From positions 3,694 through 48,285 of the forward strand of contig PBAO01000022.1 in the NCBI GenBank assembly GCA_002715985.1: 44,592 nucleotides of DNA, written 5' to 3'. Made by a program: the position numbers and the translations under genes. The notes beneath the pieces were generated by a model. The model did not search any database. It saw nothing but the letters and a program-made list of their open reading frames with translations, and was not told the DNA's origin. The DNA is from Lysobacterales bacterium (lineage in GTDB: Bacteria; Pseudomonadota; Gammaproteobacteria; Nevskiales; Salinisphaeraceae). Shown piece by piece: positions 7,738 to 18,059 of this stretch (positions are counted from its first letter, which is position 1; each line of letters begins with the position of its first letter).

Positions 7738-8379
7738 ATGTGGTCCTGGATCATGGAGAACGCCTCCGGCCTGTCGGCCGTGGGAACATTTCTCACCCTT
7801 CTGGTGTGGCTGTTCTACGCTCAGCTGCTGCTATACAGCTTCCAACGTCAGCGCCGCTCGCGTCTGTTGATCAATCAGGCCTATGGCAACGACACGAGCT
7901 CGATCTGTTTATTGAGCAACATGTCGCACGAGCCGGTCTATATCCAGCTGTTGCTGATCACGCTATCGACCAGTGAGGGCAATACGACGTGTTCGATCAC
8001 CGATATCGATCGCTCCCGCGGCAAGCATACGAATATTACGGACGGCTCGGTAACGCGCCAGGGGCCACTGAACTCCGGATCGTCGATGACGACCGGCACG
8101 TTCAACGACATGATTCTTCAGGCCGCGCGCGAAAACTCGGTCACGGATATCGATACCGAAGATTTGACCTCCCTGGGCCTGCACTCGATCCGCATGACAG
8201 CGATCATCAACTACGGCCCCGACGGCGATTCAATCGGCTTCGAGCGCGATTTCCTGATTCAGGGCGCAGCCGAAAACGGAGATGATCTCAAGATCCGGCC
8301 GCGCACCGTGGCCACGATCCGTTTGAAGAGTCGCCGCTCGCGCAAGCGCATGGCGCGCTGGATCGAGAGAATGAACTGA
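7738..8379 (+). CDS. Uncharacterised protein with one N-terminal membrane helix
   Basis: 213 residues. One hydrophobic helix (about residues 14-36) is followed by a basic patch (RQRRSR) and a soluble domain that looks beta-rich. Its start, LLINQAYGNDTSSICLLSNMS, resembles a family of unannotated membrane-anchored proteins I have seen in gammaproteobacteria. The C-terminus is strongly basic (KSRRSRKRMARWIERMN). The positive-inside rule puts the soluble domain in the cytoplasm. No enzyme motif is visible. It stands alone, with 937 bp of noncoding DNA upstream and 131 bp downstream. Function unknown. Confidence 0.75.
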   Translation: MWSWIMENASGLSAVGTFLTLLVWLFYAQLLLYSFQRQRRSRLLINQAYGNDTSSICLLSNMSHEPVYIQLLLITLSTSEGNTTCSITDIDRSRGKHTNITDGSVTRQGPLNSGSSMTTGTFNDMILQAARENSVTDIDTEDLTSLGLHSIRMTAIINYGPDGDSIGFERDFLIQGAAENGDDLKIRPRTVATIRLKSRRSRKRMARWIERMN

Positions 8380-8511
8380 TCATCACACGCCGTGCCCTCG
8401 CGCGTGCTCGTCGCGACGTGCCGGCGTATTTCGCCGGAAGGGAAAGTATCGCGGAACCTTTGAGCCGCAGTACCATCCAAGCACGCAAATCATGATCAAC
8501 AGGCCTTAGCC

Positions 8512-9027
8512 TTGTCCGAGCAATCGTTCCAATCAGCGGCGCATTCATATTCAGCGACCGGTTATCGCGCCGCCGATCCGGCGTGTGATCCGGTCGGTGC
8601 CCTGCATCCTCGCCTGGCTGCCGACTGCCACCTGCTGGGCCGGCTCGAGCGCGCCAGCGTGTTGTTGCATCGCAACGCCCGTGTCGCCTGGCTGATTCTA
8701 GTGCCCGACACCGATGCACTCGGCTGGCACGAACTCGACGATGCCGAGCATGACCGAATCAGCCGCCAGGTTCGTGATCTATCGATCACGGCCGGCGAGT
8801 TCTTTGTTGCGGACAAGATGAACGTGGCCGCGATCGGCAACGAGGTGCCACAGATGCATGTGCATATTGTGGCCCGGCATGAACACGATGCCTGCTGGCC
8901 GAAGCCGGTCTGGGGCCATCTGCCCCCGGGCGAGGGGTATGCCGTGTCTCGTATCGATGCGATCACGGCCGCGCTGGCCGATATGCTGAACCTGAGAGCG
9001 GTGGCACGGGGCGACACCCATGCCTGA
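8512..9027 (+). CDS. HIT domain protein
   Basis: 171 residues if read from the TTG at 8512; no in-frame ATG or GTG lies close enough before the conserved LHPRLAADCHLLGRL segment. The histidine-triad motif appears as MHVHIVAR, preceded by GNEVPQ, so the predicted activity is nucleotide or dinucleotide phosphate hydrolysis or transfer. The C-terminal WPKPVWG segment is typical of this bacterial subgroup. The last eight bases overlap slyX, so the two genes are co-transcribed and probably translationally coupled. The start codon is the uncertain part; the natural substrate is unknown. Confidence 0.85.
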   Translation: MSEQSFQSAAHSYSATGYRAADPACDPVGALHPRLAADCHLLGRLERASVLLHRNARVAWLILVPDTDALGWHELDDAEHDRISRQVRDLSITAGEFFVADKMNVAAIGNEVPQMHVHIVARHEHDACWPKPVWGHLPPGEGYAVSRIDAITAALADMLNLRAVARGDTHA

Positions 9028-9229
9028 GCCGACCCTCGACGAACTGGAGATCCGTATCGCTTATCAGGACGATACGATCCGCCAGCTCAGCGAACAGATC
9101 TATCGCCAGGATCAGGCGCTGGCACGTCTCGAGGCACGCTGCCAGGCCTTGGAACAACGCCTGACACAGATGCAGGAACAAGACGGTGAGATCGCCTCGT
9201 CGGGCGTCGAGCGCCCACCGCACTATTGA
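9020..9229 (+). CDS. slyX: SlyX-family coiled-coil protein
   Basis: 69 residues, almost wholly a predicted coiled coil (residues 4-55, LDELEIRIAYQDDTIRQLSE onwards), ending with the PPHY motif typical of SlyX. SlyX proteins are small cytoplasmic proteins of unknown molecular function, common in Proteobacteria. The start overlaps the end of the HIT gene by eight bases, and a strong terminator follows the stop. Confidence 0.9.
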   Translation: MPEPTLDELEIRIAYQDDTIRQLSEQIYRQDQALARLEARCQALEQRLTQMQEQDGEIASSGVERPPHY

Positions 9230-9239
9230 CGGCGGGCAT

Positions 9240-9272
9240 TAAAAAGCCGACGTCGCGATGACGTCGGCTTCT
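9240..9272. terminator. Bidirectional terminator between slyX and the convergent gene
   Basis: Perfect 11-bp stem AAGCCGACGTC/GACGTCGGCTT (9244-9254 and 9260-9270) with a 5-base loop. An A-run on the left serves the minus-strand gene. The T-run on the right is short, so it is weaker for slyX. Confidence 0.85.
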
Positions 9273-9295
9273 TGAGGCACGCTCGATCCGGATGA

Positions 9296-9685
9296 TCAGA
9301 ACTGGATACGGCCGCCGCCGCCCTGGCCGCCGTAGCCACCGCCATAGTTTTCCTGGCCCGGCACCTGAATCTTCTGGCTCTGCTGGCGCTGCATTTCCTT
9401 GAGTTCGTCGATCGCTTTCTCGGCGGCCTGGTTGACCGCGTCCGGGAATTTCTCGATCGCACCGGCCAGATCGCTGGCCTCGAGCTCGAAGGACAACGGC
9501 AGGCTCCCGGCCGGCGTCATCAAGCTCGCCGAGCCTTCATAATGCACCTCGCGCGACTCGTCGTCGTCGCCATTGGCGGTCACCGGGATCAACCGGCGGA
9601 TGCTGCCAACCTTGAGATCCGTGAAGGATTCCTCGCGGTACATGTTCTCGGCATCGATCTTGATCTCGGGCATGTTCTCGGCCAT
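9296..9685 (-). CDS. Conserved small protein of unknown function with Gly-rich tail
   Basis: 129 residues, no signal peptide or membrane helix. The N-terminal part (MPEIKIDAENMYREESFTDL, then KVGSIRRLIPVT) resembles unannotated proteobacterial proteins I remember with the same layout. The C-terminus is Gln-rich, then Gly/Tyr-rich (YGGGYGGQGGGG). The middle segment (PAGSLPLSFELEASDLAGAIEKF) looks like a small mixed alpha/beta fold. It lies downstream of ppc on the same strand with an 87-bp gap. Possible own ribosome site GAAAGGA. Function unknown. Confidence 0.8.
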   Translation of the reverse strand: MAENMPEIKIDAENMYREESFTDLKVGSIRRLIPVTANGDDDESREVHYEGSASLMTPAGSLPLSFELEASDLAGAIEKFPDAVNQAAEKAIDELKEMQRQQSQKIQVPGQENYGGGYGGQGGGGRIQF

Positions 9686-9772
9686 GGCTTGGTCCTTTCA
9701 GCTTGAATAATGCGCACAGGATAACAGCGCCCACCGCCGACGAGCCCAAGGGGTCGCCGACGGCGTGCCGGA

Positions 9773-12568
9773 TCATCCGGTGTTGCGCATACCGGCCGCA
9801 ATCGCGTTGATCGAGCGCAGCACCGGGTCGAGCCAGGCACGGTCGCCGTGCTCGCGATATCGGGTGAGTGCTGCTGTCTGGATGTGATTGAGCGGATCCA
9901 GATAGGGGCGACGCCGATCCAGCGACGTCTGCAGCACCGGATCATCGTCGAGAATCTTGTGCTCGCCGGTGATCTTGAGGATGCCCTGCACCGCGCGCTC
10001 GTATTCGTCGTGGATGGCCTCGAAGATATGACCGTGCCCCTCGGCCAGGCGAGCATACTCGGTTGCAATCGACATATCGGCCTTGGCCAGCGACATCTGT
10101 ACGTTATCGATGATCGTGCGGAAGTACGGCCATTCGCGATACAGCGATTGCAGCGTCTCGGTCTCGACCTCGGCCAGGGCCGTGCCCAGGCCCAACCAGC
10201 CCGGCAGGGTATGGCGCGACTGAGCCCAGGCGAATACCCAGGAGATCGCGCGGATCGAACTCTTGTCGAGCTTGGCCTTGGACGGGCGCGAGCCGGGACG
10301 CGAGCCGATGTTCAGCGCGCCGATCTCGGCGGTCGGTGTCGCGGCCTGGAAATAATCGAAAAAGCCTTCGGTGTTTTCCGTCAGCTCGCGATAGAAGGCC
10401 TCGCCGGTATCGGCCAGACGGCCGGCGATCTCAGAGTGGTCGGCATCCGAGGCCTGGCTGCACGAGGCTTTGAGGGTGCCGGTCACACCGAGCGTCAACT
10501 CGTGCACCGCGGTTTCCGGGTTCGAGTATTTGGCGAAGATCATCTCGCCCTGCTCGGTGAACTTGATGCGCGAGCGCACCGTGCCCGGCGGCTGGCTCAT
10601 GATGGCCTGATGCGTCGGCCCGCCGCCGCGCCCGACGGTACCGCCACGCCCATGGAACAGCACGCAGTCCACGCCGTGGCGCTCACACAGGGCCACGGCT
10701 TCCTGCTGCGCCCGGTAGAGCTGCCAGCGCGAGGTCATGATGCCGCCGTCCTTGCAGGAGTCCGAGTAGCCCAGCATGACTTCCTGGCGCAGCGTTCCAT
10801 CGGCTTCACCGGCCTCGATGAAAGCCCGGTAATGGCTGTTGGCCAACAGCTTGTCGAGTACGGGCTCGATGTGTTCGAGATCGGCCACGGTCTCGAACAG
10901 CGGCGCGATCGACAGGGGCGGCGCGCTGGCGGCCCCCGGCTCATAGACCCCGGTGACCCGCATCAGCCACAACAGCGCCAGTACATCCGATGCACTGTGT
11001 GTCATGGAGATCACATAGCTGCCGAACGCCGCGTTGCCCAGCGTACGGGTGAATTCGCGCACCACGGCCAGCGATTCCAGCGTGTCGTTGACCTCGGAAC
11101 TGACATCCACACGGCCGATGGCCGGCATGTCCTCGCGCGCGAGCTCGGTATTCAGAAACTCGACGCGTGCGTCCTCGTCCATCGATGCATAGTCGATATC
11201 GTGGCCAAGCGCGGCGAAAAGCTCGTGCACACACTGGGTGTGCCGTGTCGATTCCTCGCGCAGGTCCAGCCGCGCCAGATGGAAGCCGAAGGTCTCGACC
11301 AGACGCTGCAGATCCTTGATCTGGTCCTCGGCGATGACTTCGTCTCCGTGACCGGCCAGCGACTCGCGCATCACTCGGATATCGGCGATCAGCGCATCGG
11401 CGCTTTCATAGGCCAGCGGGGTGCGCTCGCTGCGCTCGGCACGCAGGCGCAGCTCGGTCTGGATCTGATCGACCATGGCCGACAGCCGGCGCCGCATGAG
11501 ATAGAGCTTGCGTCGATAGGGTTCGGCGGCATAACGCTCGGGCCGTACGCCGGCATGTGAGGCAATGCGCTGCTCGTCGGCCTCGAGCGAGGCCCAGAAA
11601 TCCTCGCTTGGCTTACACCAGCGCGCCGAGAACGATAAACGGCTGGACAGATCGTCGATCCGGCGCAGGTATTCCGAGAGAATCTCGCGCGATTGCATGC
11701 GCAGCGCATAGCGGGTTTCGCGCGCAGTGACATACGGGTTGCCGTCGCGATCGCCGCCGATCCACGAGCCGAAGGTGAGCACCGTCGGCGCATCCACATG
11801 CGGTTTGCCGTAGGCGTTGGCCACGGCTTTTTCCAGATTGCGATAGATCTGCGGCACGCTGGCGAACAGAGACGCACGGAAGTAATACAGCCCGTTACGA
11901 ATTTCATCCTCGACCGTGGGCCGCGATCCCCGCAGCTCCTCGGTCTTCCACAGAACCTGGATATTCTGGCGGATATGCTCTTCGATCTCTTGGCGCTTCA
12001 AGGCATCGGGGTTGCCGAAGGCCAATTCGTGGAACCACTCGAAGATGCGGCGCAGGGCATCCAGCACCGCCCGCGGCTTGGCCTCGGTGGGATGCGCGGT
12101 GAACACCGGGATGAACGACAGCGTCTGCAACCGGCCCATCAGATCATCGAGTGACACGCCCTGGGCAGCCATGTCGGTAAACGTGCGGTTGAACGAGCCC
12201 AGCCATCGTGGATCACCGTCGGCCGCCAGACTGCGCCGCGTGCGATGCGCGTGCAGCTCTTCCAGCAGATTGGCCAGGTTGAAATAGATGGCAAAGGCGC
12301 GGGTGACCTCGGTCATCGTCTCGGCCGGCAGCGCATCGATCAGCGCCATGAGCCGTGCGCGTTCATCGGCGTCGTCGGCCTCGCGTAGACCGATAAAGCC
12401 GCGACGCAGTGTCTCGACCGTATCGAAGACCTCCGAGCGCGCCTGTGCCTGAAGCACATCCCCCAGAAGTGCCCCGGCACGGCGCACCTGGCCTCGTAGT
12501 TCGCGATCGGCTTCCTGTTGGTCGGCCTGGCCGGTCGCGGGGTGTTTTTCGTTGATTGCTGGATTCAT
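9773..12568 (-). CDS. ppc: Phosphoenolpyruvate carboxylase
   Basis: 931 residues, slightly longer than the roughly 880 of the E. coli enzyme. It converts PEP and bicarbonate to oxaloacetate, replenishing the TCA cycle. The catalytic His motif TAHPTEAKPR lies near residue 156, GYSDSCKDGG near 603, and the catalytic Arg loop FHGRGGTVGRGGGPTHQAI near 641. The protein ends with the conserved C-terminal NTG. The extra length is mostly an N-terminal extension of Gln/Glu-rich sequence. It is transcribed away from the Nudix gene, with about 150 bp between them. Confidence 0.98.
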   Translation of the reverse strand: MNPAINEKHPATGQADQQEADRELRGQVRRAGALLGDVLQAQARSEVFDTVETLRRGFIGLREADDADERARLMALIDALPAETMTEVTRAFAIYFNLANLLEELHAHRTRRSLAADGDPRWLGSFNRTFTDMAAQGVSLDDLMGRLQTLSFIPVFTAHPTEAKPRAVLDALRRIFEWFHELAFGNPDALKRQEIEEHIRQNIQVLWKTEELRGSRPTVEDEIRNGLYYFRASLFASVPQIYRNLEKAVANAYGKPHVDAPTVLTFGSWIGGDRDGNPYVTARETRYALRMQSREILSEYLRRIDDLSSRLSFSARWCKPSEDFWASLEADEQRIASHAGVRPERYAAEPYRRKLYLMRRRLSAMVDQIQTELRLRAERSERTPLAYESADALIADIRVMRESLAGHGDEVIAEDQIKDLQRLVETFGFHLARLDLREESTRHTQCVHELFAALGHDIDYASMDEDARVEFLNTELAREDMPAIGRVDVSSEVNDTLESLAVVREFTRTLGNAAFGSYVISMTHSASDVLALLWLMRVTGVYEPGAASAPPLSIAPLFETVADLEHIEPVLDKLLANSHYRAFIEAGEADGTLRQEVMLGYSDSCKDGGIMTSRWQLYRAQQEAVALCERHGVDCVLFHGRGGTVGRGGGPTHQAIMSQPPGTVRSRIKFTEQGEMIFAKYSNPETAVHELTLGVTGTLKASCSQASDADHSEIAGRLADTGEAFYRELTENTEGFFDYFQAATPTAEIGALNIGSRPGSRPSKAKLDKSSIRAISWVFAWAQSRHTLPGWLGLGTALAEVETETLQSLYREWPYFRTIIDNVQMSLAKADMSIATEYARLAEGHGHIFEAIHDEYERAVQGILKITGEHKILDDDPVLQTSLDRRRPYLDPLNHIQTAALTRYREHGDRAWLDPVLRSINAIAAGMRNTG

Positions 12569-12717
12569 GTTCGGCTTTTATGGAATCGTTTCCCCAAGCC
12601 TGAGCATATCAGCCTGACCGGTACACGCCAGGCCCATCGGGGCGCCGGACACTCTCTGCACCGCCAAGGGGTCAAGCTGCGGTACGATGCATGTTTGATC
12701 CCCGATCGCGGCCTGTC

Positions 12718-13305
12718 ATGTCTCGCCCAATGCGTTTTTGTCCGAACTGTGGTGCGCCGGCCGAGTTCAAGATTCCCGACGGCGACGACCGCAAACGAAA
12801 CGTCTGCACCGCCACCGGCGAAATCTTCTACGACAATCCGCGCAACGTGGTCGGCACGATCATCGAAGCCGACGGCGCCATCCTGATGTGTCGCCGCGCG
12901 ATCGAGCCGCGGCTGGGGTTCTGGACCCTGCCTGCCGGCTTTCTGGAGCTGGGCGAGACGGCTGCCGAAGGGGCCGCACGCGAGACCTGGGAGGAGGCCG
13001 GCATCGTGGCACAGCAGCTTTGTCTGCACTCGATGATCGATGTGACCCATATCGGCCAGATCCATATCTTCTTCACGGCCGTACAACAGGGCATGCGCGA
13101 GCCGGCCGGCCCCGAGAGCAGTGAGGTCGCGTTCGTGCCGATTGACGAGATCGACTGGTCACAGCTGGCTTTTCCGACCATTCATCGTGCCCTGACCCGT
13201 TACATCGCCGATCGACAGACAAGCCAGCCCTGTGGTGTCCACGTCGAGGCACTGGGCGCAGCGGACTGGAAGACGATGAATCTGGCCACCACGCCGCAAT
13301 ATTGA
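12718..13305 (+). CDS. Nudix hydrolase with degenerate N-terminal zinc ribbon
   Basis: 195 residues from the ATG at 12718; an upstream ATG at 12691 would add nine residues, but the family normally starts just before the first Cys. The Nudix box is complete (GFLELGETAAEG then AARETWEEAG), so the enzyme should hydrolyse a nucleoside diphosphate derivative with a divalent metal. The N-terminal zinc ribbon has C8, C11 and C30, but the fourth ligand position holds Thr (CTATG), so zinc binding may be weakened. The IEPRLGFWTLPAGF segment is typical of ADP-ribose/NADH-type members. Substrate unproven. Divergent from ppc. Confidence 0.88.
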   Translation: MSRPMRFCPNCGAPAEFKIPDGDDRKRNVCTATGEIFYDNPRNVVGTIIEADGAILMCRRAIEPRLGFWTLPAGFLELGETAAEGAARETWEEAGIVAQQLCLHSMIDVTHIGQIHIFFTAVQQGMREPAGPESSEVAFVPIDEIDWSQLAFPTIHRALTRYIADRQTSQPCGVHVEALGAADWKTMNLATTPQY

Positions 13306-13394
13306 GCGCGCGAGCGGCCCTCGGCTGGTAGACTTTCGGCCAACCGAACCGATCCACGCGATCACCGAACATCTCGAGGGACGAGGCATAACGC

Positions 13395-13718
13395 ATGACC
13401 TTCGTTGTCACCGAAAACTGCATCAAGTGCAAATACACCGACTGCGTGGAAGTCTGCCCTGTGGACTGTTTCCACGAAGGCCCGAACTTCCTGGCGATCG
13501 ATCCCGAGGAGTGCATCGACTGCACGCTGTGCGAGCCGGAGTGCCCGGTCGAGGCGATTCTCTCCGAGGACGATCTACCGGCCGATCAGGCAGATTTCCT
13601 GGAGCTCAATGCCGAGCTGTCACAGAAATGGCCGGTCATCACCGAAGTGAAGAAACCGCCGGAAGACGCCGACGAATGGGCCGACAAGCCGAACAAGCGC
13701 GAGCTGCTGGAGCGCTAG
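13395..13718 (+). CDS. fdxA: Seven-iron ferredoxin FdxA
   Basis: 107 residues, matching the usual length of the Azotobacter FdI-like ferredoxins. By analogy with Azotobacter FdI, C9, C17 and C50 would hold the [3Fe-4S] cluster and C21, C40, C43 and C46 the [4Fe-4S] cluster. The extra C12 and C25 also match that family. It is a soluble low-potential electron carrier. The acidic C-terminal half is typical. It ends seven bases from the convergent CYTH gene, with no obvious terminator between them. Confidence 0.96.
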   Translation: MTFVVTENCIKCKYTDCVEVCPVDCFHEGPNFLAIDPEECIDCTLCEPECPVEAILSEDDLPADQADFLELNAELSQKWPVITEVKKPPEDADEWADKPNKRELLER

Positions 13719-13725
13719 ACGGCAT

Positions 13726-14235
13726 CTAGAGCATGTCGATGTAAGCGCCCTGGCACAGGGCGTTTTCCTCGATGCCCAGACGGCCCATCAGGGCTCGTGC
13801 TTCGGCCTGGCCGGTTGATGGCGCCTCGTCGTCAGCCAGTACCACCTCCAGCTCCATGAATGTCCCGAGCCTGGCGACCCGGTCGAGATGCACACGCGTG
13901 CGCCCGACCATATAGAGCGTCCGGTTTTTTTCGACCCGCCCACGGATACCGTATGCCGCGGCCAGCACGTCGCGCAGACCGCTCGGCTCGTCGGTGGCGA
14001 TACGCCGATAGAACGAGGCTTTCGGCCCGCTCTGATCACTGCGCTGATAGAAGATCAGCTCGCCGCTTGCCGGTTCTGTCAGAAAGTCACGCAGCTTCAA
14101 ACGACCCGGCCCGCAGTCGAAGAACGTATCGTCCTGTGTGATCGGCGTCGGGCCGCTATCGGCCAGGTCGGCCACGGTCGTCTCCAGCGCCGCCAGGTCC
14201 GCCACGCGAGCCTTGATCTCGATGTTGCGCGCCAT
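13726..14235 (-). CDS. CYTH-domain (CyaB-like) protein
   Basis: 169 residues. The N-terminal RNIEIKARV is the CYTH signature, with the first Glu of ExExK replaced by Asn as in many CyaB-like proteins. Further family features are GRLKLRDF, YQRSDQSGPKASFYRR, RTRVHLDRV and FMELEVVL, which line the triphosphate tunnel with basic and acidic residues. Members include class IV adenylate cyclases and thiamine or inorganic triphosphatases; sequence alone does not choose between them. It starts three bases after the xerD stop, so the two are probably co-transcribed. Confidence 0.87.
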   Translation of the reverse strand: MARNIEIKARVADLAALETTVADLADSGPTPITQDDTFFDCGPGRLKLRDFLTEPASGELIFYQRSDQSGPKASFYRRIATDEPSGLRDVLAAAYGIRGRVEKNRTLYMVGRTRVHLDRVARLGTFMELEVVLADDEAPSTGQAEARALMGRLGIEENALCQGAYIDML

Positions 14236-14238
14236 GTA

Positions 14239-15153
14239 TCAGCCTCGCGGATGATGCTCGCCGTGCAAGGCCTTGAGGCGGGCCCGGGCAACATGAGTAT
14301 AGATCTGCGTGGTCGAGAGATCGGCATGACCCAGCAGCATCTGTACCGCGCGCAGATCGGCGCCGTGGTTGAGTAGATGGGTGGCAAAGGCATGGCGCAG
14401 CGCGTGTGGCGAGACCGAGTGGGCTATACCCGCGCGCTCGGCGTGACCACGGATACGATGCCAGACGTTCTGGCGCGTCATCGCCCCACCGCGGCCCGTG
14501 ACGAACAACGCGTCGGTCACGTGTGCGCCCAGCAACAGCCCGCGAGCGCCGGCCACATAGCGCTGGATCCAGGCGCCGGCGGCCTCGCCGATCGGCACCA
14601 GACGCTCGCGCCCGCCCTTGCCCATCACCCGGATCACGCCCTGACGCGTATTGACCTGCGACAGACTGGCCGAGACCAGCTCGGATACACGCAGGCCCGC
14701 GGCATACATCAACTCCAGCATGGCCCGGTCGCGCAGGCCCAGTTCGGTGTCGGTGTCCGGCGCCCGGATCAGGGCTTCCACGTCACGCTCGCTCAGTGTC
14801 TTGGGCAGACGCTGGCCCTGGGCGGGGCTGTCGATCAGCGCCGTCGGGTCGGCGGTGATTCGCCCGGCACGGCGTTCGTGACGATAGAACTGGCGCAGGC
14901 TGGATAACAGCCGGGCGACGCTGCGCGGGCTGTTGCCCGGGCCGGTGCGCGCTGCCAGATAGGCCTGGATATCGCGCGGTGCGACCGACAGCAGGCCGTC
15001 GGCCGGGCATTGTTCAGAGGCCGCAAACCGGGCCAGATCGGCCTGGTAGGCGGCCAGCGTGGCCTTGGACAGCCCGCGCTCGGCCCACAAGGCATCGATG
15101 AAACGCGCGATGGTTTCGGCAACGGGCTTGTCCAGTGCATCGATTACAGCCAT
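14239..15153 (-). CDS. xerD: Tyrosine recombinase XerD
   Basis: 304 residues from the ATG at 15153, chosen because MAVIDALDKPVAETIARFID fits the normal N-terminus; a longer frame begins at 15213. The N-terminal SAM-like core-binding domain (about 1-95) is followed by the catalytic domain with the expected residues: Arg in AAGLRVSEL, Lys in GKGGRER, HALRHAFATHLL, His in GHADLSTTQ, and the nucleophile Tyr in IYTHV. With XerC it resolves chromosome dimers at dif. The adjacent genes are ordinary core genes, so it is the housekeeping recombinase, not the ICE integrase. Divergent from zapE. Confidence 0.95.
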   Translation of the reverse strand: MAVIDALDKPVAETIARFIDALWAERGLSKATLAAYQADLARFAASEQCPADGLLSVAPRDIQAYLAARTGPGNSPRSVARLLSSLRQFYRHERRAGRITADPTALIDSPAQGQRLPKTLSERDVEALIRAPDTDTELGLRDRAMLELMYAAGLRVSELVSASLSQVNTRQGVIRVMGKGGRERLVPIGEAAGAWIQRYVAGARGLLLGAHVTDALFVTGRGGAMTRQNVWHRIRGHAERAGIAHSVSPHALRHAFATHLLNHGADLRAVQMLLGHADLSTTQIYTHVARARLKALHGEHHPRG

Positions 15154-15163
15154 GGCGAGAGCG

Positions 15164-15169
15164 TATAAT
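15164..15169 (+). promoter_or_regulatory. Candidate -10 box for zapE
   Basis: A perfect TATAAT lies 28 bases before the zapE ATG at 15198 and just outside the xerD start codon. The matching -35 is poor (GATTAC at 16-base spacing). If used, it rules out the longer upstream zapE starts at 15135 and 15168. Confidence 0.4.
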
Positions 15170-15197
15170 GCAGCGCTTTTCCCGACCAGCCGTGCCC

Positions 15198-16292
15198 ATG
15201 TCAAAAGCTTCATCGCTCACGCCCAAACAGCGTTACGAGGCCGATCTGGAACGCACGGATTTCCAGCGCGACCCGGCCCAGGTCGAGGCCGTGGAGGCTC
15301 TTCAGCGCATTTATGACGAGCTGTGCGAGAACCGCACCACCTCACACGGGCTGTTCGGGCGCAAGAAAAAACGCACGCCGGTGACCGGGCTCTATGTCTG
15401 GGGCGGCGTGGGCCGCGGCAAGACGTATCTCATGGACTGTTTCTACGAGGCACTGCCCTTCGAGGACAAGTCTCGTCTGCATTTCCATCGGTTCATGGCC
15501 AAGGTCCACGAGGCCCGCAAGACCTACGCCAACCAGAGCGATCCGCTGGTCAAAATCGCCGACGACTGGGCCAGCGATCGGGTGCTTTGCTTCGATGAGT
15601 TCTTCGTCTCGGATATCGCCGATGCCATGATCCTGTCGCGCCTGACCGAGGCCCTGTTCGAGCGCGGCGTCACTCTGGTCGCCACCTCCAACGTCGACCC
15701 GGACGATCTCTACAAGGGCGGGTTGAAGCGCGAGAACTTTCTGCCGGCGATCGAACGGCTGAAGGCGAACTGCCAGATCCTGCATCTGGCCGACGGTACG
15801 GATTTTCGACTGGACCATATCCAGGAGGCCAGTACCTATCAGACGCCTGCCGGGCCGGCCGCCGACGAAGCCCTGGGCAAGAGTTTCGACAAGCTGGCCG
15901 CCGGGCGCGTGGTGCATGCCGGCAACGTCGAGATCCTGGGACGCAAGATCGCCACCCGCTATCGCGCGGAGAACGCCGCCTGGTTCGAGTTCGACGCGCT
16001 GTGTCGCTCGGCCCGATCGGCCAATGACTATATCGAGATCGCGCGCGAGTTTCCGGTGGTGATGATCTCGGACGTACCCGTACTGGTCGATCGCGACGAA
16101 AACGCAGCGAGACGGTTCATCAATGCCATCGATGAGTTCTACGATCGACGCGTGAACGTGTTTATCGCCGCCGATGCGGGCCCGGACGAGCTCTATGCCG
16201 GCACCGAACTGGCCTTCGAGTTCGAGCGCACGGCGAGTCGCCTGCACGAAATGAGCACGCCGGATTACATCTCCGAGCCGCACCGCAGCTAG
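15198..16292 (+). CDS. zapE: Cell division ATPase ZapE (AFG1-like)
   Basis: 364 residues from the ATG at 15198; longer starts at 15135 and 15168 are disfavoured because the TATAAT box overlaps or abuts them. AFG1-like P-loop ATPase with Walker A GGVGRGKT followed by YLMDCFYEALP, Walker B LCFDEFFVSD, and the sensor-like ATSNVDPDDLYKGGLKRENFLPAI segment. In E. coli ZapE associates with the FtsZ ring during constriction and under low oxygen. It is transcribed away from xerD. The predicted protein is cytoplasmic, without a mitochondrial-type leader. Confidence 0.95.
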   Translation: MSKASSLTPKQRYEADLERTDFQRDPAQVEAVEALQRIYDELCENRTTSHGLFGRKKKRTPVTGLYVWGGVGRGKTYLMDCFYEALPFEDKSRLHFHRFMAKVHEARKTYANQSDPLVKIADDWASDRVLCFDEFFVSDIADAMILSRLTEALFERGVTLVATSNVDPDDLYKGGLKRENFLPAIERLKANCQILHLADGTDFRLDHIQEASTYQTPAGPAADEALGKSFDKLAAGRVVHAGNVEILGRKIATRYRAENAAWFEFDALCRSARSANDYIEIAREFPVVMISDVPVLVDRDENAARRFINAIDEFYDRRVNVFIAADAGPDELYAGTELAFEFERTASRLHEMSTPDYISEPHRS

Positions 16293-16393
16293 GGCCCGTA
16301 CGCCGCGCGCTGCCGTACGTGCGTCGAAAGCCGTATAGACCGGCGCGGCGCGCGCCCACACGCTGACAGGACCTTTTGCCAGCGGAGTGTTTG

Positions 16394-17998
<1,605 letters not shown>

Positions 17999-18026
17999 TC
18001 AGCGAGTGATCGCTGCGCGATAGACG

Positions 18027-18059
18027 CCCCGACGATCGGCCTGATCGCCGGGGTTTTTT
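18027..18059 (+). terminator. Rho-independent terminator after the acyl-CoA synthetase gene
   Basis: An 11-bp stem with one mismatch (CCCCGACGATC at 18027-18037 with GATCGCCGGGG at 18043-18053) is followed by six T. It abuts the stop codon of the convergent glutamate dehydrogenase gene. Confidence 0.85.

Noticed and set aside
9848-11560. 570-residue plus-strand open frame opposite ppc
   Set aside because: Same antisense artefact; the ppc reading contains all catalytic motifs.
14239-15153. Tyrosine recombinase as the missing ICE integrase
   Set aside because: Size, motifs and core-gene neighbours (CYTH protein gene, zapE) identify housekeeping XerD.
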